Shown one piece after another: positions 27,787 to 38,775 of a stretch of 64,000 nt of DNA. The notes under the pieces were generated by a model. It was not told the DNA's origin, searched no databases, and saw only the letters and a list, made by a program, of their open reading frames with translations. Source of the stretch: Chromatiales bacterium. Its GTDB lineage: Bacteria > Pseudomonadota > Gammaproteobacteria > UBA6429 > Thiohalophilaceae. The number at the start of each line of letters is the position of its first letter. Position 1 is the stretch's first letter. The stretch covers positions 124,001 to 188,000 of the forward strand of contig JALSSV010000013.1 of assembly GCA_026984045.1 (NCBI GenBank). The letters run 5' to 3'. A program made the position numbers and the translations under genes.

Positions 27787-27921
27787 TCAGGCGCTGAGGC
27801 GCTTGCGGCCCTTGGCGCGGCGGGCGCTGATGATGGCGCGACCGGCACGGGTGCGCATGCGGGCACGGAAACCGTGATTGCGCTTGCGCTTGAGATTGCT
27901 GGGCTGAAACGTTCTTTTCAT
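27787..27921 (-). CDS. rpmH: 50S ribosomal protein L34
   Basis: This is the 44-residue protein with the textbook sequence [20 protein letters not shown] and C-terminal KGRKRLSA. It is the first gene of the minus-strand run that leaves the origin. The ATG at 27921 was chosen over an upstream in-frame ATG because the L34 N-terminus is invariant. A matching promoter lies 66-94 bases upstream. Confidence 0.98.
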   Translation of the reverse strand: MKRTFQPSNLKRKRNHGFRARMRTRAGRAIISARRAKGRKRLSA

Positions 27922-27986
27922 GGTCGGGATCCGTTGCGAGAGAGTGTTGGCCGGAGGCACTCCCGGCCGGTTTGAAAAGGCCCGCA

Positions 27987-28015
27987 ACGATACTGCCCGC
28001 GGGCTTGACTGTCAA
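27987..28015 (-). promoter_or_regulatory. Sigma-70-type promoter for rpmH-rnpA-yidD-yidC-mnmE
   Basis: On the minus strand TTGACA is followed, after exactly 17 bases, by TATCGT. The -10 box ends 66 bases before the rpmH start. The consensus -35 box and ideal spacing suit a strong ribosomal-protein promoter. Confidence 0.65.
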
Positions 28016-28068
28016 GGCCGGTGCCGTCCACCGGCCTGCCCACGAGCCCCGTGAGACGTTCGCCGGGA

Positions 28069-28097
28069 TGTGGATAACTTCGGCCCCGCGGTATACA
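28069..28097 (+). promoter_or_regulatory. dnaA promoter region with perfect DnaA box
   Basis: TGTGGATAA at 28069-28077 is the reverse complement of the consensus DnaA box TTATCCACA. A TATACA -10-like box lies at 28092-28097. Seventeen bases before it the -35 position (TGTGGA) coincides with the DnaA box. Binding of DnaA there would repress its own gene. The -35 match itself is weak. Confidence 0.6.
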
Positions 28098-28178
28098 CTG
28101 AACGACCCGGCCCGGCAGCCGGGCGCCGCATGCAAACTCCGCCAGTCGTCCACGTTATTCTCCGGGGGAAACCGTTTC

Positions 28179-29501
28179 GTGACCGTGTCGCTATGGGATC
28201 AGTGTCTCGATCGCCTGGAAGGCGAGCTCAATGCACAGCAGTACAATACCTGGATCCGCCCCCTGCAGGCTCACAAGACCACAGAAGGATTGAGACTACT
28301 GGCCCCGAACCAATTCGTCCGTGACTGGATAAACGACAATTTTCTTGAACGGATCCGGGAGATTCTCGCCGATATCGTCGGCGAAAAGGTACCTATCCGC
28401 CTGGAAATCGGAAGCCAGACGATCGTCTCGGACGATACCTCTGCAGGTACCTCGGGCACGACCACGCGCAACCCGCGCCACAACAGCACCCTCAATCCCA
28501 ACTTCACCTTCGAAACCTTCGTCGAAGGCAAGTCCAACCAGCTTGGTCGTGCCGCCGCCATGCAGGTGGCCGAGAATCCCGGCAAGGGCTACAACCCGCT
28601 ACTCATCTATGGGGGGGTCGGGCTGGGCAAGACGCACCTCATGCACGCCGTCGGCAACCTGATCCTCGAACACCAGCCCGACGCCAACGTGGTCTATCTC
28701 CATTCGGAACGCTTCGTGGCCGAAATGGTCAAGGCCCTGCAGCATAACACCATCAACGAATTCAAGCGTTTCTATCGCTCCGTGGATGCCCTGCTGATCG
28801 ACGACATCCAGTTCTTCGCCGGCAAGGAGCGTTCCCAGGAAGAGTTCTTCCACACCTTCAATGCCCTCATGGAGGGCGAGCAGCAGGTGATCATGACCTG
28901 CGATCGCTATCCCAAGGAGGTGGATGGCCTGGAAGAACGCCTCAAATCCCGTTTCGGCTGGGGACTGCCGGTGGCCATCGAGCCGCCAGAGCTGGAGACC
29001 CGGGTGGCGATCATGAAGAAGAAGGCCCAGCTTTCAGGGATCGAACTGCCCGACGAGGTGGCCTTCTTCATCGCCAAGCGAATCCGCTCCAACATTCGCG
29101 AGCTGGAGGGGGCGCTGCGGCGGGTGATCGCCAACGCCCAGTTCACGGGCAAGCCCATCACCCTCGATTTCGCCCGCGAGGCCCTGCGGGATCTGTTGGC
29201 CATCTCGGACAAACTGGTTACCATCGAAAACATACAGAAGACCGTGGCCGAATATTACAAGATCCGGGTCGCCGATCTGCATTCCAAGCGACGGACCCGC
29301 TCCATCACCCGGCCGCGGCAACTGGCCATGGCCCTTTGCAAGGAGCTGACCAGCCACAGCCTGCCGGAGATTGGCGATGCCTTCGGCGGGCGTGATCACA
29401 CCACGGTGATCCACGCCTGCCGAAAGGTGGAAGAACTGCGCGAAAGTGATCCGCGCACCAGCGAGGACTATGCGAACCTGGTGAGGATCCTGAGCACCTG
29501 A
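28179..29501 (+). CDS. dnaA: Chromosomal replication initiator DnaA
   Basis: This 440-residue initiator has the N-terminal DnaB-interaction domain ([18 protein letters not shown]), an AAA+ core with Walker A ([16 protein letters not shown]) and Walker B ([19 protein letters not shown]), and the DNA-binding domain IV with [21 protein letters not shown] and [13 protein letters not shown]. The GTG at 28179 was chosen because GGGGGA sits 8 bases upstream and the protein then begins MTVSLWDQC, as in relatives. The frame is open much further upstream, but that part is non-coding leader. It is divergent from rpmH. Confidence 0.97.
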   Translation: MTVSLWDQCLDRLEGELNAQQYNTWIRPLQAHKTTEGLRLLAPNQFVRDWINDNFLERIREILADIVGEKVPIRLEIGSQTIVSDDTSAGTSGTTTRNPRHNSTLNPNFTFETFVEGKSNQLGRAAAMQVAENPGKGYNPLLIYGGVGLGKTHLMHAVGNLILEHQPDANVVYLHSERFVAEMVKALQHNTINEFKRFYRSVDALLIDDIQFFAGKERSQEEFFHTFNALMEGEQQVIMTCDRYPKEVDGLEERLKSRFGWGLPVAIEPPELETRVAIMKKKAQLSGIELPDEVAFFIAKRIRSNIRELEGALRRVIANAQFTGKPITLDFAREALRDLLAISDKLVTIENIQKTVAEYYKIRVADLHSKRRTRSITRPRQLAMALCKELTSHSLPEIGDAFGGRDHTTVIHACRKVEELRESDPRTSEDYANLVRILST

Positions 29502-29757
29502 CAGGCTGCCTGGAAACCTGTGGACAAGGCCGGTACAGAGTTGTGGAAAAACTGTGCGCAAAAACCACCTGCGAAAAATCCCCAGTTTGTCCACAGCTTG
29601 CTCGACCCTCGCCCCGGCACTTGCCAACAGCCTGAGAAGAATGACAAGGTATTGAAAACACAACAGAAAAGTCACTTTTCCACAGATCAGGATCGAGCTT
29701 GTAACAACAACAGGTTTGAAATATAAACATCTACTATCACAAGCGGACAGGACATCC
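29502..29757. other. Probable replication origin (oriC) between dnaA and dnaN
   Basis: Four DnaA-box-like 9-mers lie here: TGTGGACAA (29519-29527), TGTGGAAAA (29542-29550), TTGTCCACA (29587-29595) and TTTTCCACA (29676-29684). They occur in both orientations. An AT-rich stretch without G/C runs (about 29700-29745) is a candidate unwinding region. Together with the box upstream of dnaA and the split gene orientation, this fits a gammaproteobacterial chromosomal origin. The rpmH-dnaA gap is the other possible site. Confidence 0.75.
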
Positions 29758-30858
29758 ATGAAGCTCACCATCCAGCGCGAAGATCTTCTGCGGCCCCTGC
29801 AAATCACCAGCAGTGTCGTCGAACGCCGACATACCCTGCCAGTGCTCTCGAACGTGCTGCTCTCGTTACGCAACAACAGTCTGCAGCTTACCGGTACGGA
29901 TCTCGAAGTGGAGATCAACGCCCGGATCCCCATCGAAAGTGCCGAGGAAGGCGAGATCACTCTGCCTGCCCGCAAGTTTCTCGATATCTGCAAGGCCCTC
30001 CCGGAAGGTGCCAGCCTGGAGCTGAAAGTGGAAGAGGGCAAGGTCCTGATCCGCTCGGGCCGCAGCCGCTTCTCCCTCAGTACCCTGCCGGCCACCGAAT
30101 TTCCCAACATCGAGCCCATCACATCGCCACTCGAGATCACCCTCAGCCAGAAGGATTTGCGCAACCTGATCGATCGCACCCAGTTCTCCATGGCCCAGCA
30201 GGACGTGCGCTATTACCTCAACGGACTGATGCTCGAATTCGCACCGGACCACCTTCGGGCCGTGGCCACTGACGGCCATCGCCTGGCCAAGTGCGACGCC
30301 AGCATCAGCCTGCCGGTTGCAGAGAATCGGCAGATCATCGTGCCTCGCAAGGGAGTTGCAGAACTTTCTCGGCTGCTCGACGATTCCGACACAAAAATCC
30401 GGATCAGCCTCGGTGACAACCATATCGCCATCGATCTGCCTGACGTGACTTTCACCTCAAAGCTCATCGACGGAAAGTTTCCTGACTACCAGCAGGTCAT
30501 TCCGCAGAATCCCGACAAGATCCTCACCTGTTCTCGCCAGGCGCTGCATGAATCCTTTTCTCGCGCCTCGGTCCTCTCCAACGAGAAATACCGAGGCATG
30601 CGCCTGCAACTCGAAGGGGATCAGTTGCGCGCCACCGTGCACAACCCAGAGCAGGAAGAAGCGGTCGAAGAAATGCAGGTGGACTACCAGGGAGAGCCCT
30701 TCGAGATTGGCTTCAATGTCTCCTATTTCATCGATGCCCTGGCGGCCATCGATTCGGATGATGTCCGGGTCAAGTTCACCGACTCCAACCACAGCTGTCT
30801 GGTCGAGGGTGCCGATCAGGATGCCTGTCAGTATGTCATCATGCCCATGCGTCTCTGA
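29758..30858 (+). CDS. dnaN: DNA polymerase III beta sliding clamp
   Basis: This 366-residue clamp protein is exactly the Escherichia coli length. It opens with MKLTIQREDLLRPLQITSSVVERRHTLP, seen at the chosen start, and ends VIMPMRL, the conserved C-terminus. Three repeated clamp domains cover the chain. The ATG at 29758 was preferred over one 42 bases upstream, which lies in the AT-rich origin region. recF follows after 9 bases. Confidence 0.97.
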   Translation: MKLTIQREDLLRPLQITSSVVERRHTLPVLSNVLLSLRNNSLQLTGTDLEVEINARIPIESAEEGEITLPARKFLDICKALPEGASLELKVEEGKVLIRSGRSRFSLSTLPATEFPNIEPITSPLEITLSQKDLRNLIDRTQFSMAQQDVRYYLNGLMLEFAPDHLRAVATDGHRLAKCDASISLPVAENRQIIVPRKGVAELSRLLDDSDTKIRISLGDNHIAIDLPDVTFTSKLIDGKFPDYQQVIPQNPDKILTCSRQALHESFSRASVLSNEKYRGMRLQLEGDQLRATVHNPEQEEAVEEMQVDYQGEPFEIGFNVSYFIDALAAIDSDDVRVKFTDSNHSCLVEGADQDACQYVIMPMRL

Positions 30859-30867
30859 TCCCCAGGC

Positions 30868-31939
30868 ATGATCATCAACCGGATGGACGTGCAGGGGGTG
30901 CGCAACCTCCGGGACGTCCATATCCAGCCGGCCTGTGGCGTCAACCTGATCAGCGGCGCCAATGCCAGTGGCAAGACCAGTCTTCTCGAAGCCATCCATC
31001 TGTTCGGACAGGCCCGATCCTTTCGCACCCAGCGCATCGGCAGCGTCATCAACCATGCCAGCGAATGTCTGCAGGTCACGGGTGAAGTGGGCGAGGCTGG
31101 CGGTACCACCCTGCATCGAATCGGCATCCGACGCTGTGCGCAACACACCCGCATCCGTCTCGATCAGCAGGACGTTCATCAGATATCCCGCATTGCCAAT
31201 CTGCTGCCTCTCCAGCTTCTAACCCCCGAGAGCGGGGCCCTCCTGGAACAAGGCCCGTCGCAGCGGCGAAAATTCATCGACTGGGGACTGTTTCACGTGG
31301 AACATGCCTTCCTCGGTTCATGGCAGGCTTTCTCCCGGGCCCTGAAACAGCGCAATGCCGCTCTTCGTTGCGGTGAGGGGTCCGAACGGATCCGGATCTG
31401 GGACCAGGCCCTGATCGAAAACGGCGAGCGGATCACACGGCTGCGCCAGGAATATGTGGAATCGTTGCGAGATCCGGTTTCCGAGGTCTGTCGGCGTCTT
31501 CTCGGTTTCTATCCACAACTGCACTACCGCCAGGGCTGGCGGCAGGAGACGACGCTAGAGGATGCACTGGATGCTTCGCAGGAGAGGGATCGCCAACGTG
31601 GCATCACCACCGTCGGCCCGCAGCGCGCCGACCTGGCCTGTTTGGTCGAGGGAAAACCGGTTCAGGAGGTCTTCTCGCGCGGGCAGCTCAAGATGCTGGT
31701 GGCCGCCATGCGCATCGCCCAGGCAGGCCATCTCGCCAGAATCCAGCAGAAGCAGCCGATCTTCCTTGTCGACGATCTGGCCGCGGAGCTGGATCGGAAA
31801 CACCGCCGGGTCTTGCTCGAGCTGCTTGCCGAGACGGGTGCCCAGACATTCGTCACGGCCACGGACCCGGAGCTGATCGACGTCTCACCCTGGCAGGAGC
31901 GTCGGGTGTTCCACGTGGAACACGGAAAAATCGCGGAAG

Positions 31940-31947
<8 letters not shown>
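30868..31947 (+). CDS. recF: DNA replication/repair protein RecF
   Basis: This 359-residue SMC-like ATPase loads RecA at gaps with RecO and RecR. It has Walker A (ISGANASGKTSLLEAIHLF), a signature region (FSRGQLKMLVAAMRIAQ) and Walker B (PIFLVDDLAAELD). It lies in the conserved dnaA-dnaN-recF-gyrB order. Two parS-like palindromes lie inside its coding sequence, at 31289-31304 and 31907-31922. The gyrB promoter overlaps its last codons. Confidence 0.96.
31289..31304. other. parS-like centromere site (TGTTTCACGTGGAACA)
   Basis: This 16-mer matches the ParB-binding consensus TGTTNCACGTGNAACA, with one departure from perfect symmetry. It lies within recF, about 1.6 kb from the DnaA-box cluster, where chromosomal parS sites are expected. 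No parA or parB is in the window. Confidence 0.8.
31907..31922. other. parS site (perfect palindrome TGTTCCACGTGGAACA)
   Basis: This 16-base perfect palindrome matches the ParB-binding consensus and the variant known from pseudomonads. It lies in the last codons of recF and ends just before, or in, the -35 region of the gyrB promoter. Confidence 0.85.
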
Positions 31948-34392
<2,445 letters not shown>

Positions 34393-34539
34393 TGCGCGTG
34401 CATACCGCGGAAGGCTGATTTTTCCACCCTGTTCCGGTTTTTTCTCTGAGTTTTCGCCTATGAATACAGGTGTCGGCCCGCCGGGGACACTCTCCGCCGG
34501 GTTCGCGGACACCTGCGGCGAAAACGAGGAGGAAACGCC

Positions 34540-35505
34540 ATGCGCATGCCACCGCTTGCGATACCCGTCCCGGTCGGAAACGGGAAGGCCGTCGAGAAAA
34601 GATCCGACTTTCCGCCCCTGCCCGAGGTGGTGGCGGAGTTCATGCAGGAGATGCTGGCCAAGGGCGGCCCGGAAGAGACGGACTATCCCCGCCTGGATGG
34701 CTGGTTCTCGGCGCTGGATGAATGGATAGCCAGGGGATTCTATAAGAGTGAGGACTTACCCTCAGTATGGAGGGCATGGCCGGAGCTGTTTCTCACCACC
34801 GACACCCTGCAGGGATTCGTGATCTCCCGTCCCCACGGTTATGCCGGCGACTTCGAGCTGATCGACCGCATGTACACGAGGTGGACCTCGCCGAACTCGG
34901 CCCTGGCGCGCTGGGACGCCTATGCCCACGCCCGACCCGCCTGCCAGTCGGTGCGCAACCGCAAGCGCTACTTCATCGACACCATGCTGGCCCTGCACGG
35001 GGCGAACGGATCAATTCGGATCCTGGACGTGGGCAGCGGCCCCGGACGGGACGTGCGGGAGCTCCTGGCGCGCAGGCCGGACGGAATCGAAGTGGACTGC
35101 CTGGATCAGGACGCCCGCGCACTCGAGCATGCCCGGCGGGTCATCGCCGACCTGGTGCCGGGCCGGGTGCGCTTCATCCACGCCAACGCCCTGCGCTTCG
35201 CCGCCAGCGAAACCTACGACGTGGTCTGGTCGGCTGGCCTCTTCGACTACCTCAGCGACCGCCTGTTCGTGCGCCTGCTCACCCGGCTGTTGCGCCTGAC
35301 CCGCCGCGGAGGCGAAGTGATCGTCGGCAACTTCGGCGAAGACAATCCCTCGCGCCCCTACATGGAATTCGGCCACTGGTTCCTCAACCACCGCAGCGCC
35401 GAACACCTGACGGATCTTGCGCTCAAGGCCGGGGTGGGACCGGAGCAGGTACGCGTGGAACGGGAGCCGGAGGGGATCAACCTGTTCCTGCGGGTGGGGA
35501 AGTAG
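34540..35505 (+). CDS. Class I SAM-dependent methyltransferase
   Basis: This 321-residue soluble protein has motif I (ILDVGSGPGRDVRELL), an acidic residue after beta 2 (VDCLDQDA) and the post-motif RFIHANALRF, then FDYLSDRLFVRLLTRLLRLTRRGGEVIVGNFG. An N-terminal helical domain of about 150 residues (with HGYAGDFELIDRMY) precedes the Rossmann fold. That N-terminal region plus Rossmann fold is seen in uncharacterised class I methyltransferases. A strong GAGGAGG ribosome site precedes the start. The substrate cannot be guessed. A repeat element begins 9 bases after the stop. Confidence 0.8.
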   Translation: MRMPPLAIPVPVGNGKAVEKRSDFPPLPEVVAEFMQEMLAKGGPEETDYPRLDGWFSALDEWIARGFYKSEDLPSVWRAWPELFLTTDTLQGFVISRPHGYAGDFELIDRMYTRWTSPNSALARWDAYAHARPACQSVRNRKRYFIDTMLALHGANGSIRILDVGSGPGRDVRELLARRPDGIEVDCLDQDARALEHARRVIADLVPGRVRFIHANALRFAASETYDVVWSAGLFDYLSDRLFVRLLTRLLRLTRRGGEVIVGNFGEDNPSRPYMEFGHWFLNHRSAEHLTDLALKAGVGPEQVRVEREPEGINLFLRVGK

Positions 35506-35513
35506 TGTGCAGG

Positions 35514-35685
35514 GGTGGAAATGACGCAGAGGGCGCAGAGACGCAGAGTTCGCAGAGTAAAGTTTTCGTTAGTGAATAAATACGCGACTTGCTGCAATTG
35601 CCAAGAAAAATTCTGTTGACCGTTGCAAGTAACTCACAAGCCTCCGTGCCCTCTGCGTCTCTGCGCCCTCTGCGTTCCTTCCACC
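35514..35685. repeat. MITE-like element with 35-bp terminal inverted repeats (GCAGAG arrays)
   Basis: Arms 35514-35548 and 35651-35685 are inverted copies that begin GGTGGAA and continue through AACGCAGAGGGCGCAG, with three differences. The inner ~100 bases are AT-richer and non-coding. A second copy with a different core lies at 50882-51093. No transposase is encoded. Confidence 0.8.
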
Positions 35686-35735
35686 AAGCCATGCAAAAAG
35701 ACCGGCAAGCCGGTTGTTGCGATAGTGTGTCGGGA

Positions 35736-36773
35736 TCAGGCCGCCGCGTCGGTGTCCAGTTCGGTGTGGTAGCGGACGACCCGTTCCACTTCGTTCTTCG
35801 AACCGAGGATCACCGGCACGCGCTGGTGGAGGTCCCTGGGCTGGATTTCCATGATCCGCTGGCGGCCGGTGGAGCTGGTGCCGCCGGCCTGTTCGATGAT
35901 GAAGGACATGGGGTTGGCTTCGTACATCAGGCGCAGCTTGCCTTCGAGGCCCTTGCCCTTCATCTTCTCGTCGAGCGGATACATGAAGATCCCGCCGCGG
36001 GTGAGGATGCGGTGTACTTCGGCCACCATGGAGGCGATCCAGCGCATGTTGAAGTCGCGGCCGCGCGGGCCTTCGCTGCCGGCCAGGCACTCGTCCACGT
36101 AGCGCTTCACCGGCGGCTCCCAGAAGCGCATGTTGGAGGCGTTGATGGCGAATTCACTGGTGTCTTCCGGGATGGTCATGTCGGGGTGGGTGAGGACGAA
36201 CTCGCCGATGTTCTGATCCAGGGTGAAGCCGTTGACGCCGTTGCCGGTGGTCAGCACCAGCATGGTGGAAGGCCCGTAGAGCGCATAGCCGGCGCAGACC
36301 TGTTCGGTGCCCGGCTGCAGGAAGGCCTCGGCGGAGGGATGGGTCTTGCACTCGCCGGGGCAGCGCAGGATGGAGAAGATGGTACCCACCGACACGTTGA
36401 CGTCGATGTTGGAGGAGCCGTCCAGCGGATCAAAGGTCAGCAGGTACTTGCCGCGCGGGTACCTGGCGGGGATGGGATAGACCTCCTCCATCTCCTCGGA
36501 GGCCATGGCCGCCAGGTGGCCGGCCCATTCGTTGGAGCGCAGGAAAACGTCGTTGGAGATCACGTCCAGCTTCTTCTGATCCTCGCCCTGCACGTTCTCG
36601 GTGCCGGCGGCACCCAGCACGCCGACCAGCGCGCCGTGGTTGACCAGGTTGGAGATCACCTTGCAGGCGGTGACGATGTCGTTGAGCAGGGAGGTGAAGT
36701 CGCCGGTGGCGTTCTCGATGTGGCGCTGTTCTTCGATGATGAACTGGGTGATGGTGATGCGGCCGTCGTGCAT
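35736..36773 (-). CDS. fbp: Fructose-1,6-bisphosphatase class 1
   Basis: This 345-residue enzyme hydrolyses fructose 1,6-bisphosphate in the Calvin cycle and gluconeogenesis. The metal-binding loops EMEEVYPIP and [13 protein letters not shown] are intact, and [30 protein letters not shown] covers the sugar-phosphate site in the class 1 pattern. It lies about 7 kb from RuBisCO rather than in the cbb operon. An AT-rich palindrome at 36823-36840 lies 50 bases upstream and may be its operator. Confidence 0.96.
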   Translation of the reverse strand: MHDGRITITQFIIEEQRHIENATGDFTSLLNDIVTACKVISNLVNHGALVGVLGAAGTENVQGEDQKKLDVISNDVFLRSNEWAGHLAAMASEEMEEVYPIPARYPRGKYLLTFDPLDGSSNIDVNVSVGTIFSILRCPGECKTHPSAEAFLQPGTEQVCAGYALYGPSTMLVLTTGNGVNGFTLDQNIGEFVLTHPDMTIPEDTSEFAINASNMRFWEPPVKRYVDECLAGSEGPRGRDFNMRWIASMVAEVHRILTRGGIFMYPLDEKMKGKGLEGKLRLMYEANPMSFIIEQAGGTSSTGRQRIMEIQPRDLHQRVPVILGSKNEVERVVRYHTELDTDAAA

Positions 36774-36822
36774 GGGAAATCCTCGGTTTTTCTTGGCTGG
36801 CAGGGAAAAAGGCCGCGCAGTA

Positions 36823-36840
36823 TATCAGTAAATACTGATA
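36823..36840. promoter_or_regulatory. Palindrome upstream of fbp
   Basis: TATCAGTAAATACTGATA consists of perfect 8-bp arms around AA, flanked by CAGTA and CTG repeats of the same half-site. It stands out in a GC-rich context, 50 bases upstream of the fbp start. The ATC/GAT half-sites are LysR-like, so CbbR control is possible but unproven. Confidence 0.5.
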
Positions 36841-36919
36841 CTGGAAACGGTCAAAAAATCGGGGAATTTCCGGGTTTTTTCAAGGATTTGCGGTGATCTG
36901 CCAGGAACTGGCGAGAACC

Positions 36920-37636
36920 TCAGGCTCGACCGATTTTTTTCATGATCGATTCGATCCAGGTCTCGGCATCGGCGAGGATGTCCTCCGGCTTGCGGCCCGC
37001 GGTGGCGATGGGCGGGCCGATGACCATGCGGATGGTGCCGGGGCGCAGCACGAACTGGCCCTTGCGCCAGAACTCGCCGGCGTTGTGGGCCACCGGCACC
37101 ACGGGCCGGCCGCTCTCGGCGGCGAGAATGGCACCACCGATCCGGTAACGGATCCGCTTGCCCGGCGGCACGCGGGTGCCCTCGGGGAAGATCACCACCC
37201 AGATCCCGCGCCGCAGGCGGTCGAGGCCCTGTTCCACCACCTGTTCCACGGCCCGCCGACCGGCCTTGCGATCGATGGCGATGGGCCGCATGACCGCCAG
37301 GCCCCAGCCGAAGAAGGGGATCCACATCAGCTCGCGCTTGACCACGAAGGTCTGGGGCGGAAACACCAGTTGCAGGGCCATGGTCTCCCAGGTGGACTGG
37401 TGCTTGGAGAAGATGATGGCCGGCCCCTCGGGGATGTTCTCGCGGCCCTCGATGGTCCAGCGCACCCCGCACAGCCAGCGCAGCACGTAAATGTTGATCA
37501 CGCCGTAGATCCGGATGATCCGGATCCGGGTTCGCAGGTGAAAGACGATCAGGAATACCGAAAAAAGAGCCACCAGCACGGTAAGCGTGGCCATGAACAG
37601 GTGAAAAAGGCTGCAGCGCAGGATCTGCATGCTCAT
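36920..37636 (-). CDS. plsC: 1-acyl-sn-glycerol-3-phosphate acyltransferase (PlsC family)
   Basis: This 238-residue inner-membrane enzyme transfers the second acyl chain in phosphatidic acid synthesis. An N-terminal membrane helix (LFHLFMATLTVLVALFSVFL) is followed by the catalytic box SKHQSTWETMAL (an HX4E variant of the usual HX4D) and the glycerophosphate-binding FPEGTRVPPGKR. The start is fixed by the ATGA overlap with the gmhB stop; a second ATG lies two codons in. The minus-strand frame is open further upstream only as a shadow of gmhB. Confidence 0.92.
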   Translation of the reverse strand: MSMQILRCSLFHLFMATLTVLVALFSVFLIVFHLRTRIRIIRIYGVINIYVLRWLCGVRWTIEGRENIPEGPAIIFSKHQSTWETMALQLVFPPQTFVVKRELMWIPFFGWGLAVMRPIAIDRKAGRRAVEQVVEQGLDRLRRGIWVVIFPEGTRVPPGKRIRYRIGGAILAAESGRPVVPVAHNAGEFWRKGQFVLRPGTIRMVIGPPIATAGRKPEDILADAETWIESIMKKIGRA

Positions 37637-38175
37637 TCCTCGTTCAGCAGGGCGGTGACGGCGGCGGCCAGATCCGCATGCACGGGGATCCCCTCGAGGT
37701 CGGCGGCATGCGCGGCCAGGGTGCGCTCGCCCTTGCCGGTGCGCACCAGGATCGGCCGGGCGCCCACGGCCAGGGCCGCCTGCAGATCCCGGTAGGAGTC
37801 GCCGATCACCGGCACGCCTTCCAGGCTGACACCGAAATGGGCGGCGATCCGTTCGTACAGCCCGGTGCGCGGCTTGCGGCAGTGGCAGCCGTCGTCGGGC
37901 GTGTGTGGACACCAGGCGATGTAGTCCACCGCGCCGCCGTGCTCGGCAAGCAGTTTCGCCAGCTTCTCGTGCATTGCCGCCAGCGTGGCCTCGTCGTAAT
38001 ACCCGCGCCCGATACCCGACTGGTTGGTGGCCACCGCCACCGTCCAGCCCGCCCGCTTCAGGCGGACAATGGCCGCCAGCGAGCCGGGCAGGGGCACGAA
38101 CTCCTCGGGGGACTTGATGTAGTCGTCCGAATCCTCGTTGATGACGCCGTCGCGGTCGAGAATGATCAGTTTCAT
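37633..38175 (-). CDS. gmhB: D-glycero-beta-D-manno-heptose 1,7-bisphosphate 7-phosphatase GmhB
   Basis: This 180-residue HAD-family phosphatase of the ADP-heptose pathway supplies lipopolysaccharide core heptose. It has the HAD motif DRDGVIN, the Thr/Asn motif (VATNQSGIGRG), the zinc-binding loop CPHTPDDGCHCRKP characteristic of GmhB, and IGDSYRDLQAA. It is coupled to plsC by ATGA, forming a small envelope-lipid operon. In many relatives glyS and glyQ lie next door, as here. Confidence 0.94.
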   Translation of the reverse strand: MKLIILDRDGVINEDSDDYIKSPEEFVPLPGSLAAIVRLKRAGWTVAVATNQSGIGRGYYDEATLAAMHEKLAKLLAEHGGAVDYIAWCPHTPDDGCHCRKPRTGLYERIAAHFGVSLEGVPVIGDSYRDLQAALAVGARPILVRTGKGERTLAAHAADLEGIPVHADLAAAVTALLNEE

Positions 38176-38189
38176 GGGGTTTGAAAGGA

Positions 38190-38249
38190 CGAACGCAAAG
38201 GCACGAAGAATGCGAAGGTGGATCGATCTTGTAGGAGCGGCGCCTGGGG
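38190..38249. repeat. GCAAAG-type array followed by half REP unit
   Basis: ACGAACGCAAAGGCACGAAG and a following AATGCGAAGG lead into GTAGGAGCGGCGCC at 38231. The pairing repeats the arrangement at 11806-11868. It lies just upstream of gmhB and downstream of the MazG-like gene. Confidence 0.65.
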
Positions 38250-38272
38250 ATTTCGCTTCTGCAAGGAATCAA

Positions 38273-38614
38273 TCACTCCCGGAACTCCGAAACCCGGATC
38301 CGCCCGTTCACCATCTTCGCTTCCCGTTGCATGATCTTCTCCATCTTGGCCCAGAAGGCCTCCTTGAGGTCGAAGTCGGCGGAGATGGCGGTGCCGATGA
38401 GCAGGATGAAGAGATCGGCCGTTTCCTCGGCCAGCTTTTCCTTGCTCTTGCCCTTGGTCACGCAGGCGGCGATCTCGCCCAGTTCCTCGGCCATCAGGGC
38501 GATGCGATAGACCAGCTCCTCGCCGCCGGTGTTCCTGAAGTCGTGCTTGTCGTGAAAGGCCTGCACGGCGTCGAGCATGGCCTGGTAGGAATCCTTGTTC
38601 ATGGCATCTGTCAT
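38273..38614 (-). CDS. MazG-like nucleotide pyrophosphohydrolase
   Basis: This 113-residue all-alpha protein has the metal-binding pattern of MazG-type enzymes: MAEELGEIAACVTKGKSKEKLAEETADLFILL, seen in pieces with EExxE and ExxD spacing. Such enzymes hydrolyse non-canonical or excess nucleoside triphosphates. The substrate is not predictable from sequence. It stands alone between two REP-like elements and is oriented like glyS, which lies upstream on the same strand. Confidence 0.8.
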   Translation of the reverse strand: MTDAMNKDSYQAMLDAVQAFHDKHDFRNTGGEELVYRIALMAEELGEIAACVTKGKSKEKLAEETADLFILLIGTAISADFDLKEAFWAKMEKIMQREAKMVNGRIRVSEFRE

Positions 38615-38626
38615 GGTGTCATTTCC

Positions 38627-38762
38627 GTAGGAGCGGCGCCCTCGCCGCGACCGGTCGGTAGGGGGTGGCTGGGGTCGGGTAGCTGGGAAAACCCCGCTGT
38701 TCCCAGCTACCCGCTACACGGCCCCAGCTACCGCATAATCGCAGCGAGGGCGCCGCTCCTAC
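38627..38762. repeat. Compound REP-like hairpin element
   Basis: Outer inverted REP units (38627-38652 and 38741-38762) enclose a second inverted repeat of GGGTAGCTGGGAA with TTCCCAGCTACCC (about 38676-38711). The element fills the gap between glyS and the MazG-like gene and could form a branched hairpin in the transcript. Confidence 0.8.
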
Positions 38763-38775
38763 AGGGTTTTGTCCT

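Noticed and set aside
27785-28153. N-terminal extension of rnpA
   Set aside because: It reads over rpmH and its leader in another frame; RnpA proteins begin near SPGERDRRL.
27972-28178. 69-residue upstream extension of dnaA
   Set aside because: It covers the rpmH promoter and the DnaA box and does not resemble DnaA; GTG 28179 has a ribosome site.
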